A DNA stretch of 64,000 nt, from contig NZ_MVOL01000007.1 in the NCBI RefSeq assembly GCF_002018875.1, positions 310,001 to 374,000 on the forward strand. The letters are read 5' to 3'. Origin of the DNA: Pseudomonas sp. MF4836 (GTDB lineage Bacteria > Pseudomonadota > Gammaproteobacteria > Pseudomonadales > Pseudomonadaceae). Made by a program: the position numbers and the translations under genes. Shown here in pieces: positions 52,445 through 62,569 of the stretch. The notes under the pieces are model-generated. The model was not told the DNA's origin and searched no databases. It was given only the letters and a program-made list of their open reading frames with translations. Each line of letters opens with the position of its first letter. Within the stretch, counting starts at the first letter, position 1.

Positions 52445-55400
52445 CAGCGTGCTGTCGTTGGTCTGGAGTCGTTGCCGCTGATCCCGCTGTCCTGGGAGAT
52501 CGAATCGATACTGACCAGCGCGGTCGGCGCGGTGGTGTCGACCACCAGGTTGTGGTTGGCAACCTGGCCGACGTTTCCGGCGGCATCCACCACCCGGGCC
52601 TGCAGGGTGTAGCTGCCATCGGCCAGGGTGCTGGCACTGTTGTCGTAGCTCCAGCTGCTGCCGCTGACGCTGGCGTTGAACCAGGTGCTGCCGCCATCCA
52701 GGCTCAGTTGCACGCCCTCGCCGCTGGCCAGGGGGGTGCCCAGGCTGCCGCTGATCAGCAAGGTGTTGTCGCTGGTGACAAAGTCGCTGCCACTGCTGCC
52801 GGTGTCGCCGCTGATGGCGGTAATTGCCAGGGTTTCACTGGCGCTTGGCGCCGTGGTGTCCAGGGTCAGACTGAAGTTGCCAGAAGCCGTACCGAGGTTG
52901 CCGGCGCTGTCGACGATCACCGCGTGATAGGTCGTGCTGCCTTCGGTCAGGCCGCTCAGTTGGTAGGTCCAGGTGCCAGCGCTGATGCTGGCGGTGCCGA
53001 GCAGGGTGCTGCCTTGGTAGACCTGCACGCTGTCGCCGCTGTTCAAGCCGCTGACCGTACCGTTGAGCAACGGCGTGCTGTCGTTGGTAAAGGTGCCGTC
53101 GCCGAAGCTGCCGACCTGGGGCGCAACATTGTCGGTGTAACTGACAATGGCCAGGCTGTTGCCGCTGGTAGGCGGCGTGGTATCGACCACCAGGGTCTGG
53201 CTGGCCAGGCTGCCGATATTGCCGGCCAGGTCTATCACCCGCGCCTGCAAGGCGTGGTTGCCATCGGCCAGGACATTGCCGGTGTTGTCGTAGCTCCACT
53301 GGGTGCCGCTGCTGCTGGCCGCCAGCCAGGTGCTGCCGCCGTCGAGGCTGATCTGTACCGACTCGCCGCTGCCCAGCGCCGAGCCCAGAGTGCCGCCGAG
53401 CACCAGGGTCGGGTCATTGGTGATGAAGTCACTGGCGCTAAGGCCCGTGTCCTGACTGACGGTGTCGATGCTGATACTGGCCGTCGGCACGCTGGTGTCG
53501 ATCAGCACATCCTGGCTGCTGACCGGGCCTTTGTTGCCGGCGGCATCCAGGACCCAGGCCTGGGCATGGTAGGTGCCGTCGGCCAGGGCCGTGCCGGTCA
53601 GGTCCAGGCTCCAGGTGGAGCCGACCACAGTAGCGGTGGCCGGGTTGAGCCCGCCATTGAGCGCCAGCTGCACGGTCTCGCCAACGCCCAGCGGGGCACT
53701 CAGGGTGCCGCTGATCAGCAGCGTGTTGTCGTCGGTGATGAAGTCGCTGGCACTGGCCCCGGTGTCGCTGCTGATGCTGCCGATCACCAGCCCCTGGGTC
53801 GGCGCGCTGGTGTCCACCGTTAGGCTGAAGCTCGACGATTGGGTGCCGAGGTTGCCCGCCGCATCGCTGATGGCCGCGTGCAAGCTGTAGCTGCCCTGGG
53901 CCAGGGTCGGCAGGCCATAGGTCCAGACGCCACCGGTGACCGTGGCATTGCCCAGCAGCGTGGCGCCTTGATAGATCTGCACGCTGTCGCCGCTGTTCAG
54001 TCCGCTGACCGTGCCGTTGAGCAGCGGCGTGGTGTCGTTGGTGCTGCTGCCATCGCCGAAGTTGCCGACCTGGGGCGCTACGTCGTCGGTGTAACTGCTG
54101 ATGCTGACGCTGTTGCCAGTCAATGGCGCGCCCGTGTCGATCACCACGGTCTGGCTGGCCAGCGGGCTGGTGTTGCCGGCGAGGTCGGTGACCCGTGCGG
54201 CAAACTGATAGGTACCGTCAGACAGGACCTGGCCGCTGTTGTCCAGGGCATAAGTGCTGCCGCTCACCAGGCTCGCCGTCTGCCAGGTGCTGCCGCCGTC
54301 CAGGCTGATCTGCACCTGTTCGTTGCTGGCCAGGGTGCCGCTGAGGTGGGCGGTGATCACCAGGGTGTTGTCGGCGGTGATGAAGTCGCTGGCACTGCTC
54401 CCGGTGTCGCCGCTGATGGCCGTGATGCTGGCCGTGGCGGTCGGCGCCAGGCTGTCGATCTGCACCAACTGGCTGGCGCTCTGGCCGATATTGCCGGCGC
54501 TGTCGATCACCTGCACCTGAATGCTGTAGCTGCCATCGGCCAGGTTCTGCGCGGTGTTGTCATAGTTCCAGTTGGTGCCACTGACGGTGGCGCTGCTCCA
54601 ACTGACGCCACCGTCCAGGCTGATCCTTACCCCCTCTCCCGCCGTCAGTGGCGCCCCCAGGCTGCCGTTGAACAGCAGCAAGTGGTCATTGGTGATGAAG
54701 TCATTGCCGTTGTCGCCGCTGTCGCGGGTAATCGCCAGGATCGAAATGCTTTCACTGGCCGCTGGCGGCGTGGTGTCGACCACCAGGGTCTGGCTGGTGA
54801 TTTGGCCGATATTGCCGGCCGTGTCGATCACCTGAACCTGCACTGCGTAAGTACCATCGGCCAGGGTGTTGGCGCTGTTGTCATAACTCCAGGTGCTGCC
54901 ACTGGTGTTGGCGGTGACCCAGGTCACGCCGTTATCGAGGCTGATCTGCACCGACTCGTTGCTGGCCAGCGGCGCGCCGAGGCTGCCGTTGAACACCAGG
55001 GTTGGATCACTGGTATTGAAGTCTGTGGCACTGGCGCCGGTGTCGCTGTTGATCGCGGTGATGAGCACGGTTTCGCTGGCGCTGGGCGCGCTGCTGTCGA
55101 TCACCAGGGCCTGGCTGGCGCTTTGGCCAATATTGCCCGCCAGGTCGATCACCCGTACCTGCACCGTGTAATTGCCATCGGGCAACGATTGCCCGGTGCC
55201 GTCGTAACTCCAGCTGGTGCCGGAGACCTGGGCGTCATGCCAGGTGGCGCCGCCATCGGTACTCAGTTGCACGCCCTCGCCGTTGGGCAGTGCCAGGCCC
55301 AGGCTGCCGCGATACAGCAGGGTGTGATCGCTGGTGATGAAGTCGCTGGCGCTGGCGCCGGTATCGCGCGCGATCGAATCGATGCTCAGGGTCTCTCCCG

Positions 55401-57990
55401 CCAGCGGCGCCGTGCTGTCGATGACCACGCTCTGGCTGGCGCTCTGCCCGAGGTTGCCGGCGCTGTCGATCACCTGCACCTGCACACTGTAGGTGCCATC
55501 GGCCAGGGCATTGGCACGGTTGTCAAAACTCCACTGGGTGCCGCTGACACTGGCGTTCTGCCACGTGGCGCCACCGTCCAGGCTGATGCGCACGCCCTCG
55601 CCCACCGCCAGCGCCGTGCCCAGGTTGCCGTTGAACACCAGGCTATTGTCGCTGGTGATGAAGTCGCTATTGCTGATGCCGCTGTCGGTGGTGATCGAGG
55701 CCAGGTTGATGGTTTCGCTGGCCAGCGGCGCGCGGGTATCGACCACCAGGCTCTGGCTGGCGGTCTGGCCGATATTGCCGGCGGTATCGATCACCTGGAC
55801 CTGCACGCTGTACGTGCCATCGGCCAGGTTGTTCGCCGTATTGTCGTAGCTCCAGGAGTTGCCGCTGACCGTTGCGTCATGCCAGGTGCTGCCGCCGTCC
55901 AGGCTCAGGCGCACGCCCTCGCCCGCCGCCAGGCTGCTGCCGAGGTTGCCGTTAAACACCAGGGTGCTGTCGTTGGTGATGAAGTCGCTGCTACTGCTGC
56001 CGCTGTCGCTGCTGATCGAGGAGACGGTGATGGTCTCACCGGCCGCCGGTGGCGTGCTGTCGATCAGCACATTCTGGCTGGCGCGCTGACCAATATTGCC
56101 GGCGCTATCGATGACCTGCACCTGCACGTTGTAGGTGCCGTCGGCCAGGGTATTGGCGCTGTTATCAAAACTCCAGGCGGTGCCACTGACGGCCGCCGCG
56201 TGCCAGGTGACGCCGCCGTCCAGGCTGATGCGCACCGACTCATCCGGACTCAGGGCCGCGCCCAGGCCACCGTTGAACACCAGGCTACTGTCGCTGGTGA
56301 TGAAGTCGGAGGCACTGGCCCCGGTGTCCGTGACGATCGAGATAATGGTGACCGTCTCGCTGGACGCCGGTGGCGTGGTGTCGATCACCAGCACCTGGCT
56401 CGCGCTTTGACCGATATTGCCCGCTGTATCAACCACCTGAACCTGCACGGTGTAAGTGCCATCGGCCAGGGTGCTGGCGCTGTTGTCGTAGCTCCAGTTC
56501 GTGCCGCTGACCGTCGCGACTTGCCAGGAGGTTCCGCCATCCAGGCTGATGCGCACGCCTTCATCCACCGCCAGGGCCGTGCCCAGGGTGCCGCTGAATA
56601 TCAAGGTGTTGTCGCCGGTGATGAAGTCGCTGCTACTGCTCCCGGTATCGCTGGTAATCGATGCGATGGCGATGGTTTCACTGGCCGCCGGGGCGCTGCT
56701 GTCGATCACCAGGGGCTGGCTGGCGGTCTGGCCGATATTGCCGGCGCTGTCGATCACCCGCAGCTCAATGGTATAGGTGCCGTCAGGCAGCGGCTGGCCG
56801 ATACCGTCATAGCTCCAACTGGCGCCGGAGAGCGTCGCGTCGTTCCAGGTGACGCCACCATCGACGCTCAGTTGCACACCCTCGCCACTGGGCAGCGCCG
56901 TAGCGAGATTGCCGAAGTAAAACAGACCGTGGTCGCTGGTAATGAAATCGCTGGCGCTGATCCCGGTGTCGAGGAAAATCCCGGCGATACTCACCGTCTC
57001 GCTGGCCGCTGGAGCCTGGGTATCGACCACTACCGTCTGGCTGGCGCTTTGGCCAAGGTTGCCGGCACTGTCGACCACCTGCACCAGCAGGTGGTAGGTG
57101 CCATCGGGAACCGCAATGGCGCTGTTGTCATAACTCCACTGGGTGCCACTGACAGCGGCCGCGTGCCAGGTCAGGCCGTTATCCAGGCTGAGGTAAACCC
57201 CCTCGCCCGCCGCCAGGGCCGTACCGAGGCTGCCACTGAGCACCAGGGTGTTATCACCGGTGATGAAGTCGCTGCTGCTGGCGCCGGTGTCGGTGGTGAT
57301 GGCATCGATGCTGATGGTTTCACTGGCGACCGGAGGCGTGCTATCGATCTGCACATTTTGGCTCGCACTCTGGCCAATATTGCCGGCGGTATCGATCACC
57401 TGCACCTGCACCGCATAAATGCCATCGGCCAGGGTGTTGCTGGTGTTGTCGTAGCTCCAGGCGGTGCCGCTGACCGCCGCGTCATGCCAGGTAGCGCCGC
57501 CGTCCAGGCTGATACGCACACCCTCGCCCGCAGCCAGGGCAGTGCCCAGGGTGCCGTTGAGCACCAAGGTGTTGTCGCTGGTAATGAAGTCGCTGCTGCT
57601 GGCGCCGCTGTCGGTGGTGATGGCGTCGAGGCTGATGGTTTCACTGGCGCTGGGGGTCGAGGTGTCGATCACCACGGCCTGGGTGCCGGTCGGGCTGGGG
57701 TTGCCTGCCGCGTTGATGACCCGGGCTTCGAACAGGTAGCTGCCGTCGGCCAGGGGGCTGGCGGTATTGTCGAAGGCAAAGGTACTGCCGCTGACCAGCG
57801 CCGCGTCGTGCCAGGTGGCGCCGCCGTCCAGCGAGATCTGCACCTTGTCGCCCAGGCCGGGGTTGAGTGTTCCGGTCAGGGTCGCGCTGACCACCAGGCT
57901 GGAGTCGCTGGTCAGGTAATCGCTGGTGCTGCTGCCGGTGTCCGAAGTCACGGCACTGATGGCGGCGGTCGCCGTCGGCAGCAAGGTGTC
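47690..57990 (-). repeat. About 32 tandem Ig-like repeats of about 100 residues
   Basis: Each unit runs like ASETISIDAITTDTGASSSD, FITSDNTLVFNGTLGTALAA, GEGVQISLDGGSTWHDA, SYDN..ADGTYSVQVQV, DTAGNIGQSASQ and VVIDTTAP. Units vary more than the repeats nearer the N-terminus. Three are of a distinct subtype with SYTDNVAPQVGNF. The frameshift lies between units 17 and 19. Confidence 0.8.
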
Positions 57991-60900
57991 GACATAGGGG
58001 GCGCTGGTGGACGCGCTGCTATTGCCGGCGGCATCGGTGGCGATGGCGCTCAGGCTGCCGCTGATCTGCGGTGTGCCCGAGGTGGTGGTGTAATGCCCGG
58101 TCCCGTCGACCAGCGCGGTGCTGGTGCTGCCGTCGGGGTAAGTGATGGTCACCGAACTGCCCGCCTCCGCCGTGCCGGAAACGCTCAAGGTGCCGTCAGG
58201 ATTGGCGCTGACACTCTGGCTCGGCGCCAGGGGTGGCGCAGTGTCGATGTAGCCGGAGGTGGTGGAGGCGCTGGTATTGCCTGCGGCATCGGTGGCACTG
58301 ACCGCCACACTGCCGCTGGTTTGCGGCGTGCCCGACGTGGTGCTGTAGTGGCCCGTGGCATCGACCAGGGCTGTGCCCGAGGTGCCATCGGGGTAGGTGA
58401 CGCTGACCGTACTGCCGGGTTCCGCCGTACCGCTGACTGTCAGCGTGCCGTCCGGGTTGCTGGAGATACTTTCGCCCGGTGCTAGTGGCGCGGTGGTATC
58501 GATATAGCTACTGGCGTTCGCGGCACTGGTATTACCCGCGGCATCGGTCGCGGTGACGCTTACCGTGCCGCTGGTCTGCACGGTACTGGAGCTGGTGCTG
58601 TAGTGCCCCGAGGCATCGACCAGCGCCGTGCCCGAGGTGCCATCGGGGTAAGTAACGTTTATCGTGCTGCCCGGTTCGCCACTGCCGGCCACCGTCAGCG
58701 TGCCATCAGGATGGGTGGTGAGGGTCTGGCTGGGCGCTTGCGGCGCCGTGGTATCGGTATAGGCGCTGGTGGTCGGCGGGCTGGTATTGCCCGCCACATC
58801 GGTGGCGCTGACCGACACATTGCCGCTGCTTTGCGCCGTGGTCGAGGTGGCGCTGTAGTGCCCGGTGGCATCGACCAGCGCTGTACCCGAAGTACCATCG
58901 GGGTAGGTGACGCTGACCGTACTGCCAGCTTCCGCCGTACCGCTGACTGTCAGCGTGCCGTCCGGGTTGCTGGAGACGCCCTCGCTCGGTGCCTGTGGCG
59001 CAGTGGTGTCGGTATAGGTACTGACCGCTGCCGCGCTGGTATTACCGGCGGCATCGGTTGCGGTGACGCTCACCGCGCCACTGGTCTGCACGGTACTGGA
59101 GCCGGTGCCGTAATGCCCGCTGGCATCGGCAACCACGGTGCTTGAACTGCCATCGGCATAGGTCACCGTCACCGTACTGCCCGGCTCGGCGCTGCCGGTT
59201 ACCGTCAGCGTGCCGTCAGGCTGGGCGGTGAGGGTCTGGCTAGGCATTTGTGGAGCGTTGGTATCGGTATAGACGCCGGTGCTCGGCGCACTGGCATTGC
59301 CCGCCGCATCTGTCGCGATAACGCTCACGCCACCGCTGCTCTGTACCGTGCTAGAGCTGGTGCTGTAATGCCCGGACGTATCGGCGACCACGCTGCTTGA
59401 GCTGCCATCGGCGTAGGTCACCGTCACCGTGCTGCCCGGCTCAGCAGTGCCGGTGATCGCCAGCGTGCCGTCGGGATTGGCCGTGATGGTTTGAGTCGGA
59501 GATTGCGGGGCCGTGGTGTCGGTATAGACGCTGGTGGTCGCGGCGCTGGTATTGCCCGCCGCATCCGTTGCTGTGGCGCTGACGCTGCCGCTGCTCTGCA
59601 CCGTGCTGGAACCGGTGCTGTAGTGCCCCGAGGCGTCGGCGACAACGGTGCTTGTACTGCCGTCGGCATAGGTCACCGTCACCGTGCTGCCCGGTTCCGC
59701 CGTGCCGCTTACCGTCAGCGTGCCGTCGGGGTTGGCCGTGACGGTTTCAGCCGGAGATTGCGGGGCGCTGGTATCGGTATAGACGCTGGTGCTTGGCCCA
59801 CTGGCATTGCCGGCCGCATCCGTCGCGGTAACGCTCACGCTACCGCTGCCCTGTACCGTGCTGGAGCCGGTGCTGTAGTGCCCGGACGTATCGGCAACCA
59901 CGGTGCTTGAGCTGCCATCGGCGTAGGTCACCGTCACCGTGCTGCCCGGCTCCGCAGTGCCGGTCACCGCCAGCGTGCCGTTGGGGTTGGCAGCGATGGT
60001 TTGAGTCGGAACTTGCGGTGCGCTGGTATCGGTATAGGTGCTGACGTCCGTTGCGCTGGTATTGCCCGCCACATCGGTGGCACTGACCGACACATTGCCG
60101 CTGCTTTGCGGGGTGCTCGAGGTGGTGCTGTAGTGCCCCGAGGCATCGACCAGTGCCGTGCCCGACGTGCCATCGGGGTAGGTGACGTTTATCGTACTGC
60201 CCGGTTCCCCGGTACCACTGACCGTCAGCGTGCCGTCCGGGTTGCTGGAAACGCTTTCAATCGGTGCTTGTGGCGCGGTGGTATCGGCATAGGTGCTGGC
60301 ATCCGCTGCGCTGGTATTACCTGCGGCATCGGTCGCGGTGACACTCACCGTGCCGCTGGTCTGCACGGTACTGGAGCCGGTGCTGTAGTGCCCGGTGGCG
60401 TCGGCGACCACGGTGCTGGAACTGCCATCGGCATAGGTCACCGTCACCGTACTGCCCGGCTCGGCGCTGCCGGAAACCGTCAGCGTGCCATCAGGATGGG
60501 TGGTGATGGTCTGGCTGGGCGCTTGCGGCGCCGTGGTGTCGACATAGGCGCTGGTAGTCGCCGTGCTGCTATTGCCCGCCGCATCAGTCGCGGTGACGCT
60601 CACGCTGCCACTGCCTTGGACCGTGCTGGAACTGGTGCTGTAGTGCCCCGCCGCATCGGCGACCACGCTGCTTGAGCTGCCATCGGCGTAGGTCACCGTC
60701 ACCGTGCTGCCCGGTTCTGCCGTGCCCGTGACCGTCAGCGTGCCATCGGGGTTGGCCGTGAAGGTTTGAGTCGGAGATTGCGGGGCGCTGGTGTCGGTAT
60801 AGGTGCCGGTGGTCGCGGTGCTGGTATTACCTGCCGCATCGGTACTGGTGGTGGTGACGCTGCCATTGCCTTGTACCGTACTGGAGCTGGCGCTGTAGTG

Positions 60901-62004
60901 CCCCGAGGCATCGGCAACCACGGTGCTTGAGCTGCCATCGGGGTAGGTCACCACCACTGTGCTGCCCGGTTCCGCGTGGCCGGTTACCGTCAGCGTGCCA
61001 TTAGGGTTGGCCGTCACGGTTTCAGTCGCAGGTTGCGGAGCGACCGTGTCAGTGAAGACGCTGGTGGTCGCGGTGCTGGCGTTGCCCGACACATCGGTCG
61101 CGGTGACGCTCACGTTGCCGCTGCTTTGGACCGTGCTGGAACTGGTGCTGTAGTGCCCCGTGGCATCGGCGACCACGGTGCTTGAGCTGCCGTCGGCGTA
61201 GGTCACTTTCACCGTACTGCCAGGTTCTGCCGTGCCCGTGACCGTCAACGTGCCATCGGGGTTGGCGCTGACGGTTTGAGTGGGTGGTTGCGGCGCCGAG
61301 GTATCGACATAACCGGTGGTGGCCGAAGTGCTGCTATGGCCACTGCTGTCCGTGCTCTGCGCACTGACCGGGCCCGACGGCTGATTGGGCCCGGAGGTAA
61401 CGCTGAAGTGGCCATCGCTGCCCACCAGCACGCTACTGGAACTGCCATCCGGGTAGGTCACCCGTACTGTGCTGCCGGCGGGCGCCGTACCAGCCACGGT
61501 CAACCCGCCGTCGGCATTGCCTTCCACACTGAACACAGGCGCCGCAAGGGGCTCCGGGCCCTGCGCTGCCGGGTGTTTGTTGCTGCTGGCATTACGCCCC
61601 GCGAGCGCGGCGGCACCGGCCCCGGCCAATGCCAGCCCACCGACGATCCAGGCCAGGGTCGACAGGTCGAAATGGGCGTAGACCAGCAACGGATCAATCG
61701 AGTCGATGGGCACAAATCGCGCGCTCACCAGGCCATCGTCGACCGACTCCATCTGCAACAACTGCTTGCCGTCCTGCAGCACCAGTTGGTTTTGCTGAGG
61801 CCCCTGGGTCGGGAAAAACCCGTGAACCTTGATCACCGCTCCGGATGCCAGGGTCAAGTTCAGGCTGTCGCCTTCACGCACCACTTGGTGCAGCTCACTG
61901 CGTTTGCCTGTCAGGCGGATAACCGACGGCCCGTGCAACGACACTTCCTGCCCGACCACCGACAGCTGTTTTTGAGTGGCTTTATCGATAATGGAAATTG
62001 ACAT
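52444..62004 (-). CDS. Giant BapA/Bap-type adhesin, N-terminal part (ends at frameshift)
   Basis: The first 3186 residues of a secreted biofilm adhesin. The ATG at 62004 gives MSISIIDKATQKQLSVVGQE, the BapA prefix-like N-terminal domain (about 1-110). A hydrophobic Gly/Ala helix (115-136, STLAWIVGGLALAGAGAAAL) follows and may hold the protein in the exporter during secretion. No LapG-type TAAG or PAAG cleavage site is seen. Fourteen Ig-like repeats of about 85 residues come next (about 156-1340), then 17 repeats of the other class. The frame ends NDSRPTTAR after the deletion near 52466. The product would lack the C-terminal secretion signal. A TolC-like gene lies divergent at 62570. Confidence 0.88.
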   Translation of the reverse strand: MSISIIDKATQKQLSVVGQEVSLHGPSVIRLTGKRSELHQVVREGDSLNLTLASGAVIKVHGFFPTQGPQQNQLVLQDGKQLLQMESVDDGLVSARFVPIDSIDPLLVYAHFDLSTLAWIVGGLALAGAGAAALAGRNASSNKHPAAQGPEPLAAPVFSVEGNADGGLTVAGTAPAGSTVRVTYPDGSSSSVLVGSDGHFSVTSGPNQPSGPVSAQSTDSSGHSSTSATTGYVDTSAPQPPTQTVSANPDGTLTVTGTAEPGSTVKVTYADGSSSTVVADATGHYSTSSSTVQSSGNVSVTATDVSGNASTATTSVFTDTVAPQPATETVTANPNGTLTVTGHAEPGSTVVVTYPDGSSSTVVADASGHYSASSSTVQGNGSVTTTSTDAAGNTSTATTGTYTDTSAPQSPTQTFTANPDGTLTVTGTAEPGSTVTVTYADGSSSSVVADAAGHYSTSSSTVQGSGSVSVTATDAAGNSSTATTSAYVDTTAPQAPSQTITTHPDGTLTVSGSAEPGSTVTVTYADGSSSTVVADATGHYSTGSSTVQTSGTVSVTATDAAGNTSAADASTYADTTAPQAPIESVSSNPDGTLTVSGTGEPGSTINVTYPDGTSGTALVDASGHYSTTSSTPQSSGNVSVSATDVAGNTSATDVSTYTDTSAPQVPTQTIAANPNGTLAVTGTAEPGSTVTVTYADGSSSTVVADTSGHYSTGSSTVQGSGSVSVTATDAAGNASGPSTSVYTDTSAPQSPAETVTANPDGTLTVSGTAEPGSTVTVTYADGSTSTVVADASGHYSTGSSTVQSSGSVSATATDAAGNTSAATTSVYTDTTAPQSPTQTITANPDGTLAITGTAEPGSTVTVTYADGSSSSVVADTSGHYSTSSSTVQSSGGVSVIATDAAGNASAPSTGVYTDTNAPQMPSQTLTAQPDGTLTVTGSAEPGSTVTVTYADGSSSTVVADASGHYGTGSSTVQTSGAVSVTATDAAGNTSAAAVSTYTDTTAPQAPSEGVSSNPDGTLTVSGTAEAGSTVSVTYPDGTSGTALVDATGHYSATSTTAQSSGNVSVSATDVAGNTSPPTTSAYTDTTAPQAPSQTLTTHPDGTLTVAGSGEPGSTINVTYPDGTSGTALVDASGHYSTSSSTVQTSGTVSVTATDAAGNTSAANASSYIDTTAPLAPGESISSNPDGTLTVSGTAEPGSTVSVTYPDGTSGTALVDATGHYSTTSGTPQTSGSVAVSATDAAGNTSASTTSGYIDTAPPLAPSQSVSANPDGTLSVSGTAEAGSSVTITYPDGSTSTALVDGTGHYTTTSGTPQISGSLSAIATDAAGNSSASTSAPYVDTLLPTATAAISAVTSDTGSSTSDYLTSDSSLVVSATLTGTLNPGLGDKVQISLDGGATWHDAALVSGSTFAFDNTASPLADGSYLFEARVINAAGNPSPTGTQAVVIDTSTPSASETISLDAITTDSGASSSDFITSDNTLVLNGTLGTALAAGEGVRISLDGGATWHDAAVSGTAWSYDNTSNTLADGIYAVQVQVIDTAGNIGQSASQNVQIDSTPPVASETISIDAITTDTGASSSDFITGDNTLVLSGSLGTALAAGEGVYLSLDNGLTWHAAAVSGTQWSYDNSAIAVPDGTYHLLVQVVDSAGNLGQSASQTVVVDTQAPAASETVSIAGIFLDTGISASDFITSDHGLFYFGNLATALPSGEGVQLSVDGGVTWNDATLSGASWSYDGIGQPLPDGTYTIELRVIDSAGNIGQTASQPLVIDSSAPAASETIAIASITSDTGSSSSDFITGDNTLIFSGTLGTALAVDEGVRISLDGGTSWQVATVSGTNWSYDNSASTLADGTYTVQVQVVDTAGNIGQSASQVLVIDTTPPASSETVTIISIVTDTGASASDFITSDSSLVFNGGLGAALSPDESVRISLDGGVTWHAAAVSGTAWSFDNSANTLADGTYNVQVQVIDSAGNIGQRASQNVLIDSTPPAAGETITVSSISSDSGSSSSDFITNDSTLVFNGNLGSSLAAGEGVRLSLDGGSTWHDATVSGNSWSYDNTANNLADGTYSVQVQVIDTAGNIGQTASQSLVVDTRAPLASETINLASITTDSGISNSDFITSDNSLVFNGNLGTALAVGEGVRISLDGGATWQNASVSGTQWSFDNRANALADGTYSVQVQVIDSAGNLGQSASQSVVIDSTAPLAGETLSIDSIARDTGASASDFITSDHTLLYRGSLGLALPNGEGVQLSTDGGATWHDAQVSGTSWSYDGTGQSLPDGNYTVQVRVIDLAGNIGQSASQALVIDSSAPSASETVLITAINSDTGASATDFNTSDPTLVFNGSLGAPLASNESVQISLDNGVTWVTANTSGSTWSYDNSANTLADGTYAVQVQVIDTAGNIGQITSQTLVVDTTPPAASESISILAITRDSGDNGNDFITNDHLLLFNGSLGAPLTAGEGVRISLDGGVSWSSATVSGTNWNYDNTAQNLADGSYSIQVQVIDSAGNIGQSASQLVQIDSLAPTATASITAISGDTGSSASDFITADNTLVITAHLSGTLASNEQVQISLDGGSTWQTASLVSGSTYALDNSGQVLSDGTYQFAARVTDLAGNTSPLASQTVVIDTGAPLTGNSVSISSYTDDVAPQVGNFGDGSSTNDTTPLLNGTVSGLNSGDSVQIYQGATLLGNATVTGGVWTYGLPTLAQGSYSLHAAISDAAGNLGTQSSSFSLTVDTSAPTQGLVIGSISSDTGASASDFITDDNTLLISGTLSAPLGVGETVQLALNGGLNPATATVVGSTWSLDLTGTALADGTYHAQAWVLDAAGNKGPVSSQDVLIDTSVPTASISIDTVSQDTGLSASDFITNDPTLVLGGTLGSALGSGESVQISLDGGSTWLAASSSGTQWSYDNTGNVLADGNHALQARVIDLAGNIGSLASQTLVVDTTPPTSGNSLAIVSYTDNVAPQVGSFGDGTFTNDSTPLLNGTVSGLNSGDSVQVYQGSTLLGTASISAGTWTYQLSGLTEGSTTYHAVIVDSAGNLGTASGNFSLTLDTTAPSASETLAITAISGDTGSSGSDFVTSDNTLLISGSLGTPLASGEGVQLSLDGGSTWFNASVSGSSWSYDNSASTLADGSYTLQARVVDAAGNVGQVANHNLVVDTTAPTALVSIDSISQDSGISGNDSRPTTAR
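52464..52470 (-). other. Apparent single-base deletion joining the two halves of the adhesin gene
   Basis: On the coding strand the text reads GGCAACGACTCCAGACCAAC. Other repeats have Asp-Phe-(Ile/Gln)-Thr-Asn-Asp here. Restoring one T (GACTTCCAGACCAACGAC) gives D-F-Q-T-N-D-S-T-L-M and continues into the downstream frame. The restored gene is 19233 bases, a multiple of three. Confidence 0.85.
57990..61545 (-). repeat. Fourteen tandem Ig-like repeats of about 85 residues
   Basis: Each unit reads like PQSPTQTITANPDGTLTVTG, TAEPGSTVTVTYADGSSSTV, VADASGHYSTSSSTVQSSG and VSVTATDAAGNTSAATT. The DNA repeats every 255 bases or so and is nearly identical between copies, so unequal recombination or assembly collapse is likely here. 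Confidence 0.85.
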
Positions 62005-62569
62005 GTCCACTGAATCTACCTCGTTGCAATAAGGGCTTAACAGCACTTGAAGTTGAGGTAAACGTAGCAACGGCGGCTGCACTATCACGGCGTACGTGAC
62101 AATTGTTCACAAACAGGAAAACATCATGAAAGTTCGACAACTCCAACAACACCCGTCTTTTTTATACGAATCGACCATAAACTAAAGTTATCGAACAATA
62201 ACCCATTCAAATAGATATAACCCAGCAGAACAACCCTCTTAAAAACACCAACAACAAAAAATAAATCAATAAAATTCAAATAGTTAATAAAATCAATCCG
62301 ACCGGCATAACTCCACCGGATCAATTGTCAACAATTGACACACAACCCCATGCACGCTCAAACGAGGTGCTAGCCTCGGTCCGGCACATAAACCCACCGA
62401 TCACTTACGAACCACGCTGAACATGCCGCTTCTCCAGGATACAAATACCGTAAATATCCGGACAACCTATTGAAAGTTATCTATTCCGCACCGTACCAAA
62501 TCGATCACTTTCCTTATTAGCCGGCACCCGCAAGTGCATGTTTAGTTATTGACCAGGACATCGGAGCAT
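62005..62569. promoter_or_regulatory. AT-rich divergent control region between adhesin and secretion channel genes
   Basis: About 565 bases without a gene, much richer in A and T than the rest of the window. Two palindromes share the core ACAATTGT: one at 62099-62106 and TCAATTGTCAACAATTGA at 62321-62338. The second also contains GTCAACAATTGAC (62327-62339), which resembles the FleQ consensus GTCA-N-TAAA-TTGAC but is one base shorter. Binding by FleQ, the c-di-GMP-responsive regulator of adhesin genes, is a possibility only. Confidence 0.45.

Noticed and set aside
53839..58485. Open frame of 1548 residues on the plus strand
   Set aside because: Also antisense to the adhesin repeats and periodic with them. 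It has no start signal.
57990..61545. CRISPR-like periodic repeats
   Set aside because: The repeats are about 255 bases long, code for Ig-like domains in frame and have no unique spacers.
61560..61720. LapG-type cleavage site near the adhesin N-terminus
   Set aside because: The Ala/Gly stretch AGAGAAALAG has no TAAG or PAAG motif in a retention-module context, and the N-terminus is of BapA prefix type instead.
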